64,000 bases of DNA from Pararge aegeria (GCF_905163445.1 NC_053187.1:10664001-10728000), one strand, 5' to 3'. Positions 13,250 to 26,398 are shown, numbered from the stretch's first letter. A program made the numbers and translations. Notes: generated by a model from the sequence alone, not told the origin.

Positions 13250-13330
13250 TTAATAATTAATATTATTTTAATAATAATTATTATTAATAATTATATATTA
13301 TATTATATTATATATTATATTATATTTTAG
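13250..13330. repeat. AT-only palindromic and microsatellite tract
   Basis: About 80 bases are nearly pure A/T built from taat, ttaataa and tatat units and can fold back on themselves. Confidence 0.7.
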
Positions 13331-14382
13331 GCCATGTTTTATACGATTTTACACGATTCTTGAAAGAAAAAACGACGACTCTGATGATGCATTAAGAATT
13401 GCAAAAAGCAACGTTGCATACTGAAATCGATTTCGGTCATGTCACGATCTTAAGACCTTGCTTCGTGCGTTTAAGATCTAACTAATTTTAAAAATTAAGA
13501 AGGAACTAAATGCGGATATGTAAACAGTATACACACTACGCAATAATTTATAGTATTACGATTATAAAATATTTGAATTAAGTAGTATCTAAATTAATGT
13601 ATCTGAGTTATGGTATGTGTTACCGGCTGTGATTATGTGTCAAAATCAATTTTGATACGCGCTGTTTAGCAGGATATAAATTATGAATAAAGGTGTTTAT
13701 CTCCACAGAGACTAGATTAACTTATTGTTTGCAAGTATTTTATAATGATAGATAACACATTACTCAGGATTTCTCTATCTATCCAGCCATTCAGAAATCT
13801 ATCTCATACAATATCCATTATCACTCAATAAACTTGATAGGCACTATGCTCTTCTTGATAAGAAATTCACAGTGCCATAACTTTCTTCAATAAAAATCAA
13901 ACATAAATAAATACCGTTTAATGACATTAGGCACGGTTCGGTTCGGCATTGGAATATAGAGTTAAATGCAAGAAACCATCAAATAATTTAATATACGAGT
14001 ATATTGTGTAAAAAACATGTAAAAAGTATTCGAGTGATAAAATTTTACTAAATTATATACGACCAGTTGAACGATTAATTTATTATTAGTTAAAATAGTC
14101 GCCTCGCTATTGGCTCAAAGGTCTCTGACAGGTTTTCTATTGGCATTTATCTGTAGCTTATTTTCTCTCATTTATTTTTAATTCTTTATTATATATCAAT
14201 GAAAACTTCGTTTAGTGAGCTGCTCAAACGACAATAAGATTCAATTTCCTCGTTTAAATTATATCCCACCTAAATATAACGAACTAAACTCGGCAACTAA
14301 AGATCGTCTTCTGCTTAACTTTGTAGTGTCGGGGTCTAATATTATCATCTAATATTATCATATAACATATATAAGCCATTTA

Positions 14383-14430
14383 ACATTTAGATTTTAAAAT
14401 AACTGGACATTTAGAATTTAAAATAACTGG
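14383..14430. repeat. 24-bp tandem repeat, two copies
   Basis: 'acatttagattttaaaataa' plus 'ctgg' at 14383-14406 is repeated at 14407-14430 with one base changed. It lies just upstream of the CPR pseudogene. Confidence 0.85.
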
Positions 14431-14491
14431 GCGACGCTCAAGAAAACATTATTTATTGGTTTAACATAAATTATTTCAATAGTTAAACAAG

Positions 14492-14605
14492 ATGAAACTG
14501 TAATTTTCAGTTAGCTTTTCTGTGCCTGGTGGAAGTTGTGGCTCTGGCTCAGTATTGGTATTGGCAAATGTAGATACGATGTAGATCTTGTTCGACATTT
14601 ATAGT
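14492..14605 (+). pseudogene. CPR pseudogene: exons 1 and 2 with collapsed intron
   Basis: ATG AAA CTG (14492-14500) matches CPR exon 1. Only ten bases (taattttcag, ending like an acceptor) separate it from a typical signal-peptide exon encoding LAFLCLVEVVALAQ. Further on, 'gatgtagatcttgttcgaca' (DVDLVRH) aligns with the DVQLLRY segment of gene D but in a shifted frame. The leftover intron is far too short to splice and the frame hits stops. No RR exon was found downstream. It is read as a duplicated CPR gene that lost most of intron 1, gained a frameshift and lost its 3' end. Confidence 0.65.
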
Positions 14606-16424
14606 TTAAGTTGTATGAGGCGTTTTCACTGGATGCCTTTGGCCAAACTGAAGTATCAAAGTAGGCCTCGAACCGGGGCCCCGAGTGTCAAGCACAAGGA
14701 AGCTGACGTTATCAAAATTGTTATTCAAACCTACCCAGGCTATGAACACCTTTTTCAAGGCCTAAACAACACTAAGCATTTTCTCCACTCAACTCAACTT
14801 CTTCGTCTTCGGACTGGACCGTTTGCCGCACGTAAGCGCTTTTGTACGCCAACTTTTCCCGTTGGTCCAGACAGCTAAATTCGTTCCAGAACGCGTTGCC
14901 GTTTGCCAAGGACTTTCGGGAAAATGGCTCAGGATTTAAGGTAGATCTCGCGTTGTTCTGCCACGCCCGTGCACTCCATCACGTGCGTTATTTTTTCCTC
15001 TGACTCCATAGATGCTCTACACAGAGGGCTGTCGGTGACACTTTTGATAGAAAGTTGTTTGTTTAAAGGGCTGTGCCCTTTTATTAAACCCACCCCTTTG
15101 CCAACCACAGCAACACTGCTAGGCGGCAGAAATAAATGGCGCTTTACCTACTTCCCGGCTTAACTCTGTGATAGGACGCAGACTATAACGTGAGGCTAAC
15201 TCCTCACATTATTTTTAAAAATCTAGAGTGGTAATTTTACCAACCTAACTACTATTTGAGTCACGTTTGTAGCTCTGTTTTGATAATAGCATAATGGGGT
15301 GTAAAATAACGCCATTAACTTTGCATAACCATTCGAAATTGAGTATCATCTGTTTTAACATGTATTGAAAGTAAATCAACGGATAACTTAGATTAGATTT
15401 TTTTACAATATTCACTCGTTCATTATTTCTAATCAATTGTTCGAAATTCTTAGTGATTCTTACGCATCGATTAAATAACTTTTAACAGTTATGCAATTTG
15501 AGTGTAATAAAAATGTAATGTATGATTTAACTTGGCTTACACCCTTATGTGGTCAATGTTCAACCGATGAACTGATATGTTCTCTGCGTATTTTGATAAG
15601 AACTGCTAAGATGTGGAACGTCCTAACGTTTCTTGCAACATGTGCCACACTTGAATACTTTCAAGGCAAAAGTGAATAGGCATCTTTAAGGCAGCGCGCC
15701 CCAACCTAATCATCATCATTGTTTTATACATAGGTTTAATCCACTAGCTGGTGAGTTAGCTGGCGGTTTTTACCCGCCTTAACCGTTGTAATGCAACGTT
15801 ATTATATTATAGTTTAATCACCACATACTCATAGGCGTAAACTTACCACTCAATCTCAGTGACGCTTGATGCGAACCTCACGATCAAGAGCTACAGATTT
15901 GATGCGAAATTTATTATCATCTCCTTAACTAAGTGCCCAAATAGTTTTTGTAAAGGGCAAGGTTAATACTACATAACAATGTCTTGATAATAACATTATT
16001 TTATTTTTCATAAGGATTAATATTGTTTGGCTTATAGTGACGGTTGAATAACTTATTAGATACAATAATTTTAAATATTTTTTCTACATAAAAAGCATAA
16101 TGCATTTTAGTGACAAAATTATTAAAAGAGGCGAGTAGTTATGGCTTTATTTAGCTCAACTAAGCAGTATTTTTCAGTACATAGTGTTATTGTGCGACGT
16201 ACCATTAAATCAATGTACGCAGATAAAATAGCCGTTGTTCTCCCTTGGGTTGCTTTACAAATACCATTTGCTGAAACCCTAATACTGCTGATAAAATTAC
16301 TTACTTAACTAACTGTTTAATGTTGAAAAAAATATCAAAATTGGTTGAGGAGTTTATTTCTTACTAACAAACAGTTTTTTTTCTCGTATTAGATTGGATA
16401 ATCTTAGACGACAAAAACTTTAAT

Positions 16425-16570
16425 TGGTCGAAATACGTATCTTGAGTACTTAATTTTTTAAGAGTTTAAACTATCCGTCAACTCTCATTTTAAATTTTGG
16501 TCGAAATACGTACCTTGACGTAATATTCTAAGAGTTTAAACTATTTTTTATCTGTCAATCTAGCATCAAC
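16425..16570. repeat. 73-bp tandem duplication
   Basis: 'tggtcgaaatacgta' followed by 'taagagtttaaacta' occurs at 16425 and again at 16498, with a few differences between the copies. Confidence 0.75.
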
Positions 16571-18503
16571 TCTTCATTTACTTTAGAAAACAGGCAAATC
16601 TAATAGTTGGGCTTTTTTATCACAAAATCGTTAAAACAACACTAATATGTTCTTTAAAGCTCATTATCTTAGCGAAAGCAAAATGAGACCTTGGTTTTTT
16701 ACATAATTAGGTTGGCAACCTGGGTACCAAAGGTGGTATAAAATAAAATTATTATACCCATTTATTTTTAAAGCTGAGAGCTTTAAAGCTAAAAAAACTA
16801 TAATACAAAAAACATATCAACAATTTCACAGGGGAATTTCACGCCATATGGTATTGCACCCAAACTCAAATATTAAGGATATAATACTAACGGTTTAGTG
16901 ACCTGCATAGTGCAGTAAGAGGTTGTCCGGTGGACATCTCTCAAAGCAGACCTACCACCGATAATCACCATGGTAATCAACACGCAATATTTTTATGTAC
17001 AACCTATGCCAGGTTAAATATCTAAAAATATCGTCATATAGACACACTCTATTCTAATAAATATATAAAAAATATAATATTATAATATTTAAGCGTGTCA
17101 GATATATTAATAGTTTATTTACCCCACGAGTCTCCAATAACGGATAGGTTAATCTTTTGGTTTGCATGTCGGGGGTGATCGTACGAAGGGGTTGAAAATG
17201 GAAAAAACGAGCCCGTCAGATATTCAGAAGGAATGAATGAGTAAATTTACTTTTATTACAGAAAATTCACAAAAATACAAATACGCGTAAAATGTACCTA
17301 TGAAAAATTCTATTCCATAGATTTGGAAGAGACCAAATCTCGTTACAGATGGTTGAAAATGCCAAAAGTTTAACTTGATGCTCTTGTCATCCTGACCCAT
17401 AAGAGGAGGATGAAGGTTTAATCAGCAGGTTCTATAATATTAACAAATAATAATATAATCCCAGTCCCATATTGGAAAATCGGCGATAAAAATTTGATTA
17501 TTTTTATTTTAAGACTATTGAATGTATATATTTTTTGACAGAAAAAAACCGACTTTTATATTCAACTAAAAGGCAAGAAATAAATATTATCTACAATATT
17601 TTTAAGTCAATGCCAAGTAAAATGTAAAAAGTTACTATGTATAGATCATATACTTTGTATACCTTTTTTTACAGAGGCAAGCAAAGTAGCAGTAGTTTAA
17701 TATTTGAAGAGTTCCCTCAATTTATCCAAGACACCTTAAACAGATCTTAACCTAATGAAAATGGAACGTATACCGTCTTAAACAAAAAAAAATACTTTTC
17801 AAATCGGTTTATAAATTACAATATTCGAGCAACGAGCTAAAAAACGTAAAAAAAAATAATAAAAAAAATTAACCTAATTGAGAAAGAAAAGTACTTTTAT
17901 ATTTTTCGCTTGGTTACCTTATCAACAAAAAAAATATATTTTTCATCAAAGTCATAAAAAATGCGGCTGAAATAGAATCATTTTTTTAAATAAAAATATT
18001 TTAAATCTATATATTTCCAATAGTGTTTATAAGAATTATGTCTAACTATTCAAAATTTTAAGTCAATAGCATAAATGGCCCCTGCGATAAAAATAAACAG
18101 AAAGGGACAATTCGCATCATACGGGTTCCTTCTTTAACAAATTTGATTAAAGAACCCTAAAATTAATATTAAATTTTGCTTTACTAATCTGTCCATGGCA
18201 CAAGGAAACACAATCAAATCGAGTGTGAAAATTAAGGCGGAAATAAAAACGAGCATTTACAAACACTATTCATAATTATCTAGTTTTATTAGTACCTGTA
18301 TAAAATATTTTAATTAATATTTCTAAGAATGAATCTATGTTAAAGTATGTTTTACCAACAGTGGTGGTGTGTCAAACTTATTTTTGTCACGCGTTATTTT
18401 GTTGTTACAATCCAAAATAAGCAGTTTACCTTCACCGAAGCTTGATTAACATTTTCGGCAAGTAGGTTCATTGGTCTTTTACAAATAAGTCATCTGCTAC
18501 AGA

Positions 18504-18510
18504 TATAAAG
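18504..18510 (+). promoter_or_regulatory. TATA box of CPR gene B
   Basis: TATAAAG lies 72 bases before the ATG at 18576, placing transcription start near 18534. Confidence 0.6.
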
Positions 18511-18575
18511 GATGGGAGACAAACGAGCACGTTACATTCTTTAGAATAGTCACCGTTGAAAGACCAAATCAAAAA

Positions 18576-21170
18576 ATGAAACTGGTGCGTACAAATAAAT
18601 TTATTTTTGCAAAAGTGTTGGTTTTCAAGTGAGTGTGTAATTGGTTCATGATATGCTATGGTGAAGTGCTGTTATTAGCGTCAAAATATGATTTTTAATA
18701 TTTTTTTATAATATCGTTCTATAAATTACGGTCGTACGAGTGCATGAATGTATTAATTTCAGTTTCGTGATTATGAATTTTTTACACGTCTTATCGATGT
18801 TTGAAAATAGATTCCTTCTTATCCAATCCAAAACAACAGTATTTTTGCATATATTTATTTAATTGTTTAAAATAACTGTTTCGTTCTATGTTGTGTAATA
18901 TTTGTGAACTTTCGATCTCGCAACATGCATTTCACGAGTATTTTTCCCTAAATAATTGGGTCAACGCTGCCAGACGTTTTTTTTCGTGAATGTGTGTTCA
19001 ATACATTGGGAATATAATTTACAGTTACAGATATTTTATCAACTTTTGTATGGCATTTAACACAAACTTTCTTCCAGCAGTGGGAATCGGATATTAATAT
19101 TGTTAGATTTTGTTATTGTTTTTTTCTGCTGTCTTAAATTAGATTCTTTTTTTGTATTTGGAATAAATTCTATCATAAAATTACCCAAACTCAACCTCCA
19201 ATGTTTTTGTTTCATTGGCTTTTAAATGCATTTTTTTTATTCGAGACATGTTTTTTTTTCAGTTGGTTGTTTTGTGCCTTGTGGCCGTTGCGATAGCGGC
19301 ACCTCCTCCAGCTACCTACAACAATAACAATGCCGATATTCTCCGCTACGAAAATGACAACATTGGTCTCGGCAACTACAGATACGTGTAAGTTCTCGCT
19401 ATATACTTATAATTTAAAGTGGTTGAGATGATTCATGGGAGAATCTCTTCGTGATCAACCCAGGAGATTGTACGTGATCATACGTGACCAGATCAGATAT
19501 GAGGAGATCCGTAGAAGAGCTTGAAGACATAGATCAACGAGTCGCGAAGCTGAAGTAGCAATCGGAGGGCACAAAGAGCCGATGTGATCCCTGCTGGAAT
19601 GGCAACCCCGTACCGGTAAACGCATCGTTGATGGCAACAATCCGCTGGATGCCACTGAAAACTAGCGGCTCAGGACCGTTGTTTATACTTAAGTGCATTC
19701 CTGCAGTGAATAAGCAATTCAAGCATCATCCCAGCAAGCACGGTTTCAATCTGAATCTGGAATCAGATTTTGATTATAATGCAAATAAAAATGTTACATA
19801 CTTTATTTTTAAACCGCGATTTGTATGATGCGGAATCAGTCTTGTATATAGTAGTGTCTGCCCAAAACTTGTTCTTAGGGCCGAAACCAAAATCGAAACT
19901 GAAATTTTCATATAACAGCATTTGCATGAACATGTTACTAGTAGTAGTTTTTTTTGTGTCAGAGCTCGTCCGTGCTCATTTGCTATTTGCTGCAATGCTT
20001 TATTCTGGTCTGAAAGGCTTGGGTTCCTGTGTAATAACAGGTACATGAGGCTTCACATCTACGGTTCAGGTGGATGGACACAGTGGAATTTTAAGGGTAT
20101 GGTTTCAGTCGATACTCTGTTATCAAAAGTAGAAACGATCATCAACGTTTCGACAGATGGATGTCCACCGCAGAATATAGGGTTTTTGCAAGGATTGCAA
20201 CACTCCAGTCTTGTTATGTTTGTGCCCAGTAACGCCCTGTGTTTCAAATGAAGCCGACTGCCCACTAAGTTGGTTCTCTACCAACGCTGAGCTTTTCAGT
20301 GTGGGATCGTAACTCCAACAACTTGGGATCCTTACGTCATTACCTACTTTGGCTTGACAATTATGTATTACTAGCTGTTCTCCGCGTTCTTTTTTCGCGT
20401 TTATGACACATCTGGTGGAAACCGTTCGTTTTCCTGGAATAAAATATAACATATGTAACTATAATAATAATAATAATCATTTATTTTTCTAAAAAACAAT
20501 GTATATGGCCCTGATAACTAAACTGAGTATAAACTCGTATGATAGTTATCAGTTGAAGGAAGCCTTCCCGGCGCAGTGGTGAGCCCTGTGGATTTAAGCG
20601 GGAGGAATTTTCTCTAGTCTTGTCTGGTCGGAGGCTTCTGCCGTGGCTTGTTACCCCCTACTGAAAAATACATGCTGCTAAGCGTTTTAGCGTTCCGTTA
20701 CGATGTCGTGATGATCCTTATAAGTGGCATAGGTTTGATATTACTGCCATACGTCTAATAGTTTAGCCCGTTACCGTCTCAGCCATCCCTTACCAACAGA
20801 TGAGATTGCAGTCGAGGGCTAACTTGTAGTGGAATAACAAAAAATTAAAAAAGAGATAATTATTTCGAATTTATAATTTTAGTAAGGTACTAAGGATTAC
20901 GAAAGTATGATTCAGCGAGGAATAAACTCTATAATTTTCTCTTTCAGTGTCGTACAATCCGATGGCACAAAACAAGGGCAGCTAGGAGAACTCCGTAATG
21001 AAGGACGCGAAAACGAATCAATCGCTGTACAAGGTTTCTACTCCTGGTTTGCCCCTAATGGCGTAGAGTACAGAGTTGTATACACAGCTGATGAAGAAGG
21101 TTTCAAACCAGAAGTCGAAGAAGCCCCTGGTGGACCTCCCCCAGCAGTCGTAGCTTCCCTCCTCGGTTAA
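18576..21170 (+). CDS. RR-1 cuticular protein, 118 aa (CPR gene B)
   Basis: Exons 18576-18584, 19263-19387 and 20948-21170 give 118 aa. Exon 1 encodes Met-Lys-Leu and uses the less common donor gtgcgt. The signal peptide ends near residue 16 (AVAIAA), followed by a Pro/Asn-rich stretch (PPPATYNNNN) and ADILRYEND. The RR-1 domain at about 45-100 contains SDGTKQGQLGELRN and FYSWFAPNGVEYRVVYTADEEGF. Here Asn replaces the usual Asp of PDG and Glu replaces Asn in ADENGF; both are conservative. The C-terminus is GGPPPAVVASLLG. Intron 2 (1,560 bases) has been lengthened by R5 and R1 repeats. Expected role: secreted chitin-binding component of flexible cuticle. Confidence 0.93.
19960..20115 (+). repeat. 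Interspersed repeat family R5 in intron 2 of gene B
   Basis: 'agagctcgtccgtgctcatt' and 'ggcttcacatctacggttca' match the R5 family seen at 3245. It explains the overlapping open frames around 19770-20250. Confidence 0.55.
20460..20480. repeat. ATA trinucleotide microsatellite
   Basis: Short run of ataataataataataat in intron 2 of gene B. Confidence 0.8.
20560..20835 (+). repeat. Interspersed repeat family R1 in intron 2 of gene B
   Basis: Carries the family marks 'gtctggtcggaggcttctgc', 'agcgttccgttacgatgtcg' and 'agatgagattgcagtcgagg'. Other copies lie at about 2690-2920, 23085-23300, 30640-30850, 59465-59665 and 62180-62385. Confidence 0.7.
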
Positions 21171-22251
21171 CCTAAAGCACAATTTACCTAGTTCACACCG
21201 TATGTTAGCTATTATCTATTTTTATTTTGTTATATAATATAAAAACGTTTCCTTGGCCACTCGTTTCATTTTATACTTAGTAAATTAACGTTTTCATTTA
21301 TCCTAACGCAACCAATGTGCAAATGCTTGGCCCAAGCCTTCTCTCATAGGAGAGAGGACTTAGACCCTTCCCGCTTCTAAAAAGAGGTTCCGATGGCTTG
21401 ACGTGATTTCCGAAAAACGGGGATGGACACGGAAAATTTTTCTAACACTGAGAATTTCCTTAGGGAAAAAAACCTTCAATTTACCTTACAATTTTTGGCC
21501 CTTCTCATGAATTAAACCTACCCTAACGACAAGGCCTACATAACCGGCAAAGCTACTATATATAAAACGTGTAACGGAATTACGGAATTCTGTTAAAGGG
21601 TCCATAAGTATATTTCATAAGGAATCAACCTGTAAAAATATTAAATCTTTTGAAGCATATTTATTTTTCCATGCACACTAATTAAAAAAAAATTGAAATC
21701 TATACTTATAATAAAACTGTAACTAGAAGATTTCTGTACATTTAATATATGTTGAAAATTTGGACCGGGGGATGCTTTATAATCGATGCTGAGTCCAAAC
21801 CAGATTTCTATTTCACTTTTGTCTGTCTGTCCGGGCATCACGTGGAAACTTATATATACGTTATATTTATACCGATTTCAGTAATTCTTTTTTTGTGCTG
21901 TGTATATGGATGGATAGATGGATGGATGGACGGATGTTTGTTACGCTTTAACGACACAATGAACTAACCGATTTGGCTTAAATTTGGGAGAGACATACAA
22001 TATAGTCAGATTTTTAAAAAAAATATCCAAGCACACCTAACCCAAGCTATAATGGATGTATGTTGTCTGTTTAAAAAATGAAATAAATTATAAATTTTTG
22101 CTTTATTTTTCTGTTCTATGATTATATTTTTAATATATATCGACAGATGAGGGGAAAAAATGTTATTTGTGAGATTATAATGGACCCGCAGTAATTGTAA
22201 GTTCATCTGTTTACTTTCAATACATCTTCCTAAGTTCACTCTATATAGCTT

Positions 22252-22890
22252 TTCTATCTTCTTTACTCATCATAAAACGAAGTCCCCTGCCGAGTCTGTC
22301 TGTCTGCCTGGGCGCGACATTTTCATACCGTTTTCACTAATGAACAAAGTGCGGAAGGTGTAAGTGTATATTTTTCTACGGTTTTCTGTAAATTGACTGA
22401 AATATAACAATGTTTTCTAAAGATGTAATACCGACTTGGAGCTTTACTGGCGTACGCTGCGAAAATGATTGAAAAATAATGTACTACATGTCTAAAGTAA
22501 TCATGATTATCTACATAAAAAGCCGCGAATCAATATGTCTAACTGTTATAGTTAAGTCACAATAACGGCTTTTTTATTATTTTTCGTTCAAAACATACAA
22601 TCAAAAGATGGTGGACATTCCGATTATGTTATGAATCCTTATCCCAATAAATAGTTTTATAAATATTAAGTTTGGTTATATACCAGCAAAATTCTTTTTT
22701 AATTGTTCAAATTGAACCTATCCCTTAGAAGGTGCGACGGGTATAGAAATGCAAGAAGCAAGAAAAATGCCGCGGGCCGCCTGGCCGCGTATAATATAGT
22801 TATAAGCTGCACTTAGTTTCCAGGTTTTTTTAAGATTTAAAAACCTGTAATAACCGATGTGGTGCAGATGAAGTTGCACGGGTCAGCTAG
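22252..22890 (+). mobile_element. Helitron-like non-autonomous element
   Basis: The right end reads 'atgaagttgcacgggtcagctag' before 't', a terminal CTAG followed by T as in lepidopteran Helitrons. The left part has 'gccgagtctgtctgtctgcc', usual near the 5' end of such elements. The left boundary is approximate. Confidence 0.45.
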
Positions 22891-23084
22891 TCCCTAATAA
22901 GATTGCAATAATGTAGCCCAATGCAACATAGACTATAATATATTTAAAAAAAAATAGAAATCCTCAAGAAAATTGCAATAATGTAACAGCCGTGAACGTA
23001 AGAAAAAAAGGGCTACATGATTAAAGTACTCATAATTACAAACAGACGCGATAAGTAAGAAAATAGAACGTCGACTACACAACT

Positions 23085-23300
23085 TAGCGCTTGACTGCAA
23101 TCTCACGTGCTGGTAAGTGGTAACGGGCTAACCTGTTAGGGGTATGCCAGTTGTATGTATTAAACCCATACCCCTAATCGGTTTCTATGTGACCTAGATC
23201 GTGGTAACTAGCCACGGCAGAAGCGTCCCACCAGACCAAACCAGAGAAAACCTCCCAATTGAATCCATAGCGCTCACCGCTACGTCAAGGAGATCGTCAA
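23085..23300 (-). repeat. Interspersed repeat family R1, minus-strand copy
   Basis: Reads 'cttgactgcaatctcacgtg' and 'gggctaacctgttaggggta', the complement of the family 3' part, and ends near 'accagaccaaaccagagaaa'. Confidence 0.7.
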
Positions 23301-23324
23301 ACATTTATACCTTACACCAAATAA

Positions 23325-23555
23325 ATAAATAAATATACTGCGAAAGTACACACATCATCATCTAGTTCAAAGTAAGGGAAGCTTGTGTTATAAATATTTT
23401 TTTGAATAATATACATAAATACTTACAATATACAGATAAAAAACTAAACACTGAAAACATTTATGTTCATCACGCAAACATTTGCCAGTTGTGGGAATCG
23501 AACTCGCAGCCTGTGACTCAGAAAGCAGGGCCACTGCCCGCTGCGCCAGTTTGCC
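23325..23555 (-). mobile_element. tRNA-derived SINE (family R2), copy 3
   Basis: Complement of the R2 body and head: 'aaagtaagggaagcttgtgt' on the left and 'gactcagaaagcagggccac' on the right. The 145-aa open frame across 23402-23839 is produced by this SINE. Confidence 0.75.
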
Positions 23556-25132
23556 CCTTTCTTTCACGTGGGGAAATCCTCATGGATACCACCGCGCCAC
23601 GGGAAGATCCTAACCCTATCCGTACGCCCCTTAACAGTTTTTGTGTTCTAAAATTGAATTGGTTCGCCAGTAGAATCAAAGTTAGGTTACATTTGTATAA
23701 TAGTAATTATTCTTATAAATTTATATTATACGTGAAGCAAAAACTTGGTACCCCTTTTAACGAAAATTTCGCTGGACGGAGGAGTATGAAATTTCCCACA
23801 CTACATACAGTTGAGTTGAGAAGGAGTGCAAAATACTAATATTTTTAATTATGTGTAATAAAATACATTAAATCAATAAAAAAATATTACACACACTACT
23901 ACGTATTTGACACACGCATAGGTAATCACAAGTAGGTAATGAGGTACTCATTGTTAATCCCTTTTTGGATTACAATTTATATGAAAAAAACTAGGCAAAT
24001 TAACAGTGTCTGTGCCTCGATAAAATTTGTGATAGGTAATAGAAGTTTCCTCGACATAGTTTTGAAATAAATAACACTATTCGTTGTTCTTATAAATTTA
24101 CCGTCCTGATACGGAATCCTAACAAAGAAGCGTTTTTAATAAAAAAGAAAAATGGACTAAGCGTGAGTGAGGCTTCCACACCGAAGATTCCGTTTGGCAA
24201 ACCTATAATTATTAATTTGTTTAAATTAATAGACCCTTAAAAAACAATAATTATATATTTCCTTTAGGGGAGCATAATATTAAGTACATATTTAGTTTGT
24301 AAATGTATTTTTTTTGATAACGAGGATATTGTTTTATTTTTCCGAATTAATTATATTATATAGCATCTGATGCGAAGAAGAACTTTCCCGAAAGAGTCCA
24401 GAATATTATATCGAATAGCATGTGGATGATCAGACAGACTGAATCACCATATCTGAAATTAAAAGACCATTACAAGGGCTGAGTCATTTAAAGCAAAAAA
24501 ATACTCTTAACGTGGGTCGACGTTAGATAGGCTGACCAAAAATCCAAATCAGAAGCCTTTATTCAAGTTTGGAGAAGAAAGAAGCTATATTAATCTCTTT
24601 AAAATCCAAGCGCTTATTTCTTTTCCCTTTTTCCAAATAATCTTACTACAGTGTTACTTTAAAGATAAATAATTTATTAGTATACGCAATTTATTTTTAA
24701 CCACGGGTCTATAAAATATTCCATATATATAGTATATACGTTCGTTTTGAATAATTTTATAAGAGACTGATAATAATAAATAATTAATTTGCGGATTTCC
24801 TTTCTATTTGTGCTAAAAATACGTATGAAATCTTCTAGTAGATATGATAAGGTTTGAAGTGCTTTATCTTTTTAATGCATTTAATGATACTAAATATTTT
24901 AACAGTAATAAAAGACTAATCCATAGTCTTGAAATACAGAAGGCTGGACAGACAGACAGATTCAGAATATAAAAAAATAATTCTATAAAATATGATCAAT
25001 TTTCCATTACGAGATGCGGAAGTCAAAAAAAAAACTAGTAAATCTAGTTCATAAACTTACTCATCATGTCGTTGGCATTTTATTACGCCCACTTTTCTAA
25101 ATATTAAGTCAATTATATATTCAGGACATAAA

Positions 25133-25140
25133 TATAAATA
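25133..25140 (+). promoter_or_regulatory. TATA box of CPR gene C
   Basis: TATAAATA lies 72 bases before the ATG at 25205, the same spacing as in gene B. Confidence 0.6.
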
Positions 25141-25204
25141 GAGCGACCTATATCGATAAATTTTATTTCGATCTCTAAATCGTTACAAAAGCATCACTTC
25201 CAAA

Positions 25205-26031
25205 ATGAAATTGGTAAGAAATATTTTTAATTTATTTACATTTTTGTTTAATATTAGTATTTTATTTAAAAAAAAATACAAATAATTTTCATTTTTTTTT
25301 TAAATCCATAATATATATATATATAAATATATACCCACACTTTAATTTTATTCAATGTTTACAGCTAATTGCCCTTTGCTTAGTGTCGGCCGCAGTTGCA
25401 GTACCACTTTACGACGACGTTAAAGTTTTACGCTATGACAACGATAACATAGGAACTGGGAGTTATAGCTACCAGTAAGTACTAATTTTGTTTATATTTT
25501 TACAACTAAACAGTAAACATAATATGTACAAATGTTAAAAATTAAAGTGTTAACGATTATAAACGGAGTACGGTTTTAACGGAGTGGACCTAACCTAACC
25601 TAAAGATGATAAGTCAAGAGTCAAAGAGCTTAACGGTCATATACCCGTAAATGCACGAGTATCAGAATGTGCCAGATGCATTTAAGTTATTTCTCAGTGC
25701 TAGGTGTATATCAGACGGATGATAAAACTGTGGATGTTTGTACTTAATTTTTATTTTGGTCAGCATCAGCCTTATTTATATCCCTCTGCAATAACTTCTT
25801 CTTTGGCTTCTTTATTGTTATATTAAAATTAATTCCAGATTTGAACTGTCTGACGGCACAAAGCAAGAACAAGTAGGTGAGTTGAAAAACGAAGGTGTTG
25901 TCGGTCAAGCTGAAGTTGTTAGGGGCAGCTACTCTTGGGTAGCTCCAGACGGCTACAACTACATCGTCACATACGTAGCTGATGAACTCGGATACCGTTC
26001 AACTATTGAAAAGGGAACCAAACGATTTTAA
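25205..26031 (+). CDS. RR-1 cuticular protein, 103 aa (CPR gene C)
   Basis: Exons 25205-25213 (Met-Lys-Leu), 25365-25474 and 25839-26031 give 103 aa, the shortest intact CPR here. The signal peptide ends near residue 16 (SAAVAV). DVKVLRYDNDN precedes the RR-1 domain at about 40-94: SDGTKQEQVGELKN, then YSWVAPDGYNYIVTYVADELGY. ADELGYRS replaces the usual ADENGFxP: Leu for Asn, Tyr for Phe and Ser for Pro. The tail is short and basic (KGTKRF), with no proline-rich or SLLG ending. Introns are 151 and 364 bases, so it is also the most compact gene. Expected role: secreted chitin-binding cuticle protein. Confidence 0.93.
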
Positions 26032-26398
26032 ATCTTAAGCAAAATGTAATAATATGTTGATTAAATTTATAGTTGTTAACCCAAATTGTTAATTAAATGT
26101 AAATCCATTGAAGCATGATTTGTTTTCCTCAACTATTGCAAATTCCATAACTAGCAAAACTTTAACTGGCTAATTGAAGGTAGGTAGGTATGTGCAACAC
26201 AATTGACATTTAACTAATAATCCTATACACAGTTATTAACTTCTCGAGTATGTAAATTGTTATATTGCTAAAGACTCATCACATTTGTCCTCAAACATCT
26301 TCAAGTGACCTTCGTAGGTGGGGCTAGCACAAAACGTTGTAACGAGTTAAATTCATCAAATAATAATTTAAGTGTTGTAATAATATAATATGGTAAAG

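Larger units (their letters stand above)
12456..18503. other. Intergenic region between CPR genes A and B
   Basis: No intact gene seen. It contains an AT-palindromic tract at 13250-13330, a block at 13631-13740 resembling the upstream region of gene B, a 24-bp tandem repeat at 14383-14430, a CPR pseudogene at 14492-14605, unidentified GC-richer sequence at 14610-15180 (probably repeat-derived), a 73-bp tandem duplication at 16425-16570, and an interspersed repeat around 17540-17640. Confidence 0.6.
21171..25130. other. Intergenic region between CPR genes B and C
   Basis: No gene seen. It holds a transposon fragment around 21690-21850, a (TGGA)n-like tract at 21905-21935, a Helitron-like element ending at 22890, a minus-strand R1 copy, a minus-strand R2 SINE, and otherwise AT-rich sequence with nothing recognisable. 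Confidence 0.55.

Noticed and set aside
14588..14878. 96-codon frame
   Set aside because: It begins inside the CPR pseudogene and continues into unidentified, probably repeat-derived sequence.
23402..23839. 145-codon plus-strand open frame
   Set aside because: It is read through the minus-strand R2 SINE (23325-23555) and following AT-rich DNA; no splice context or domain.
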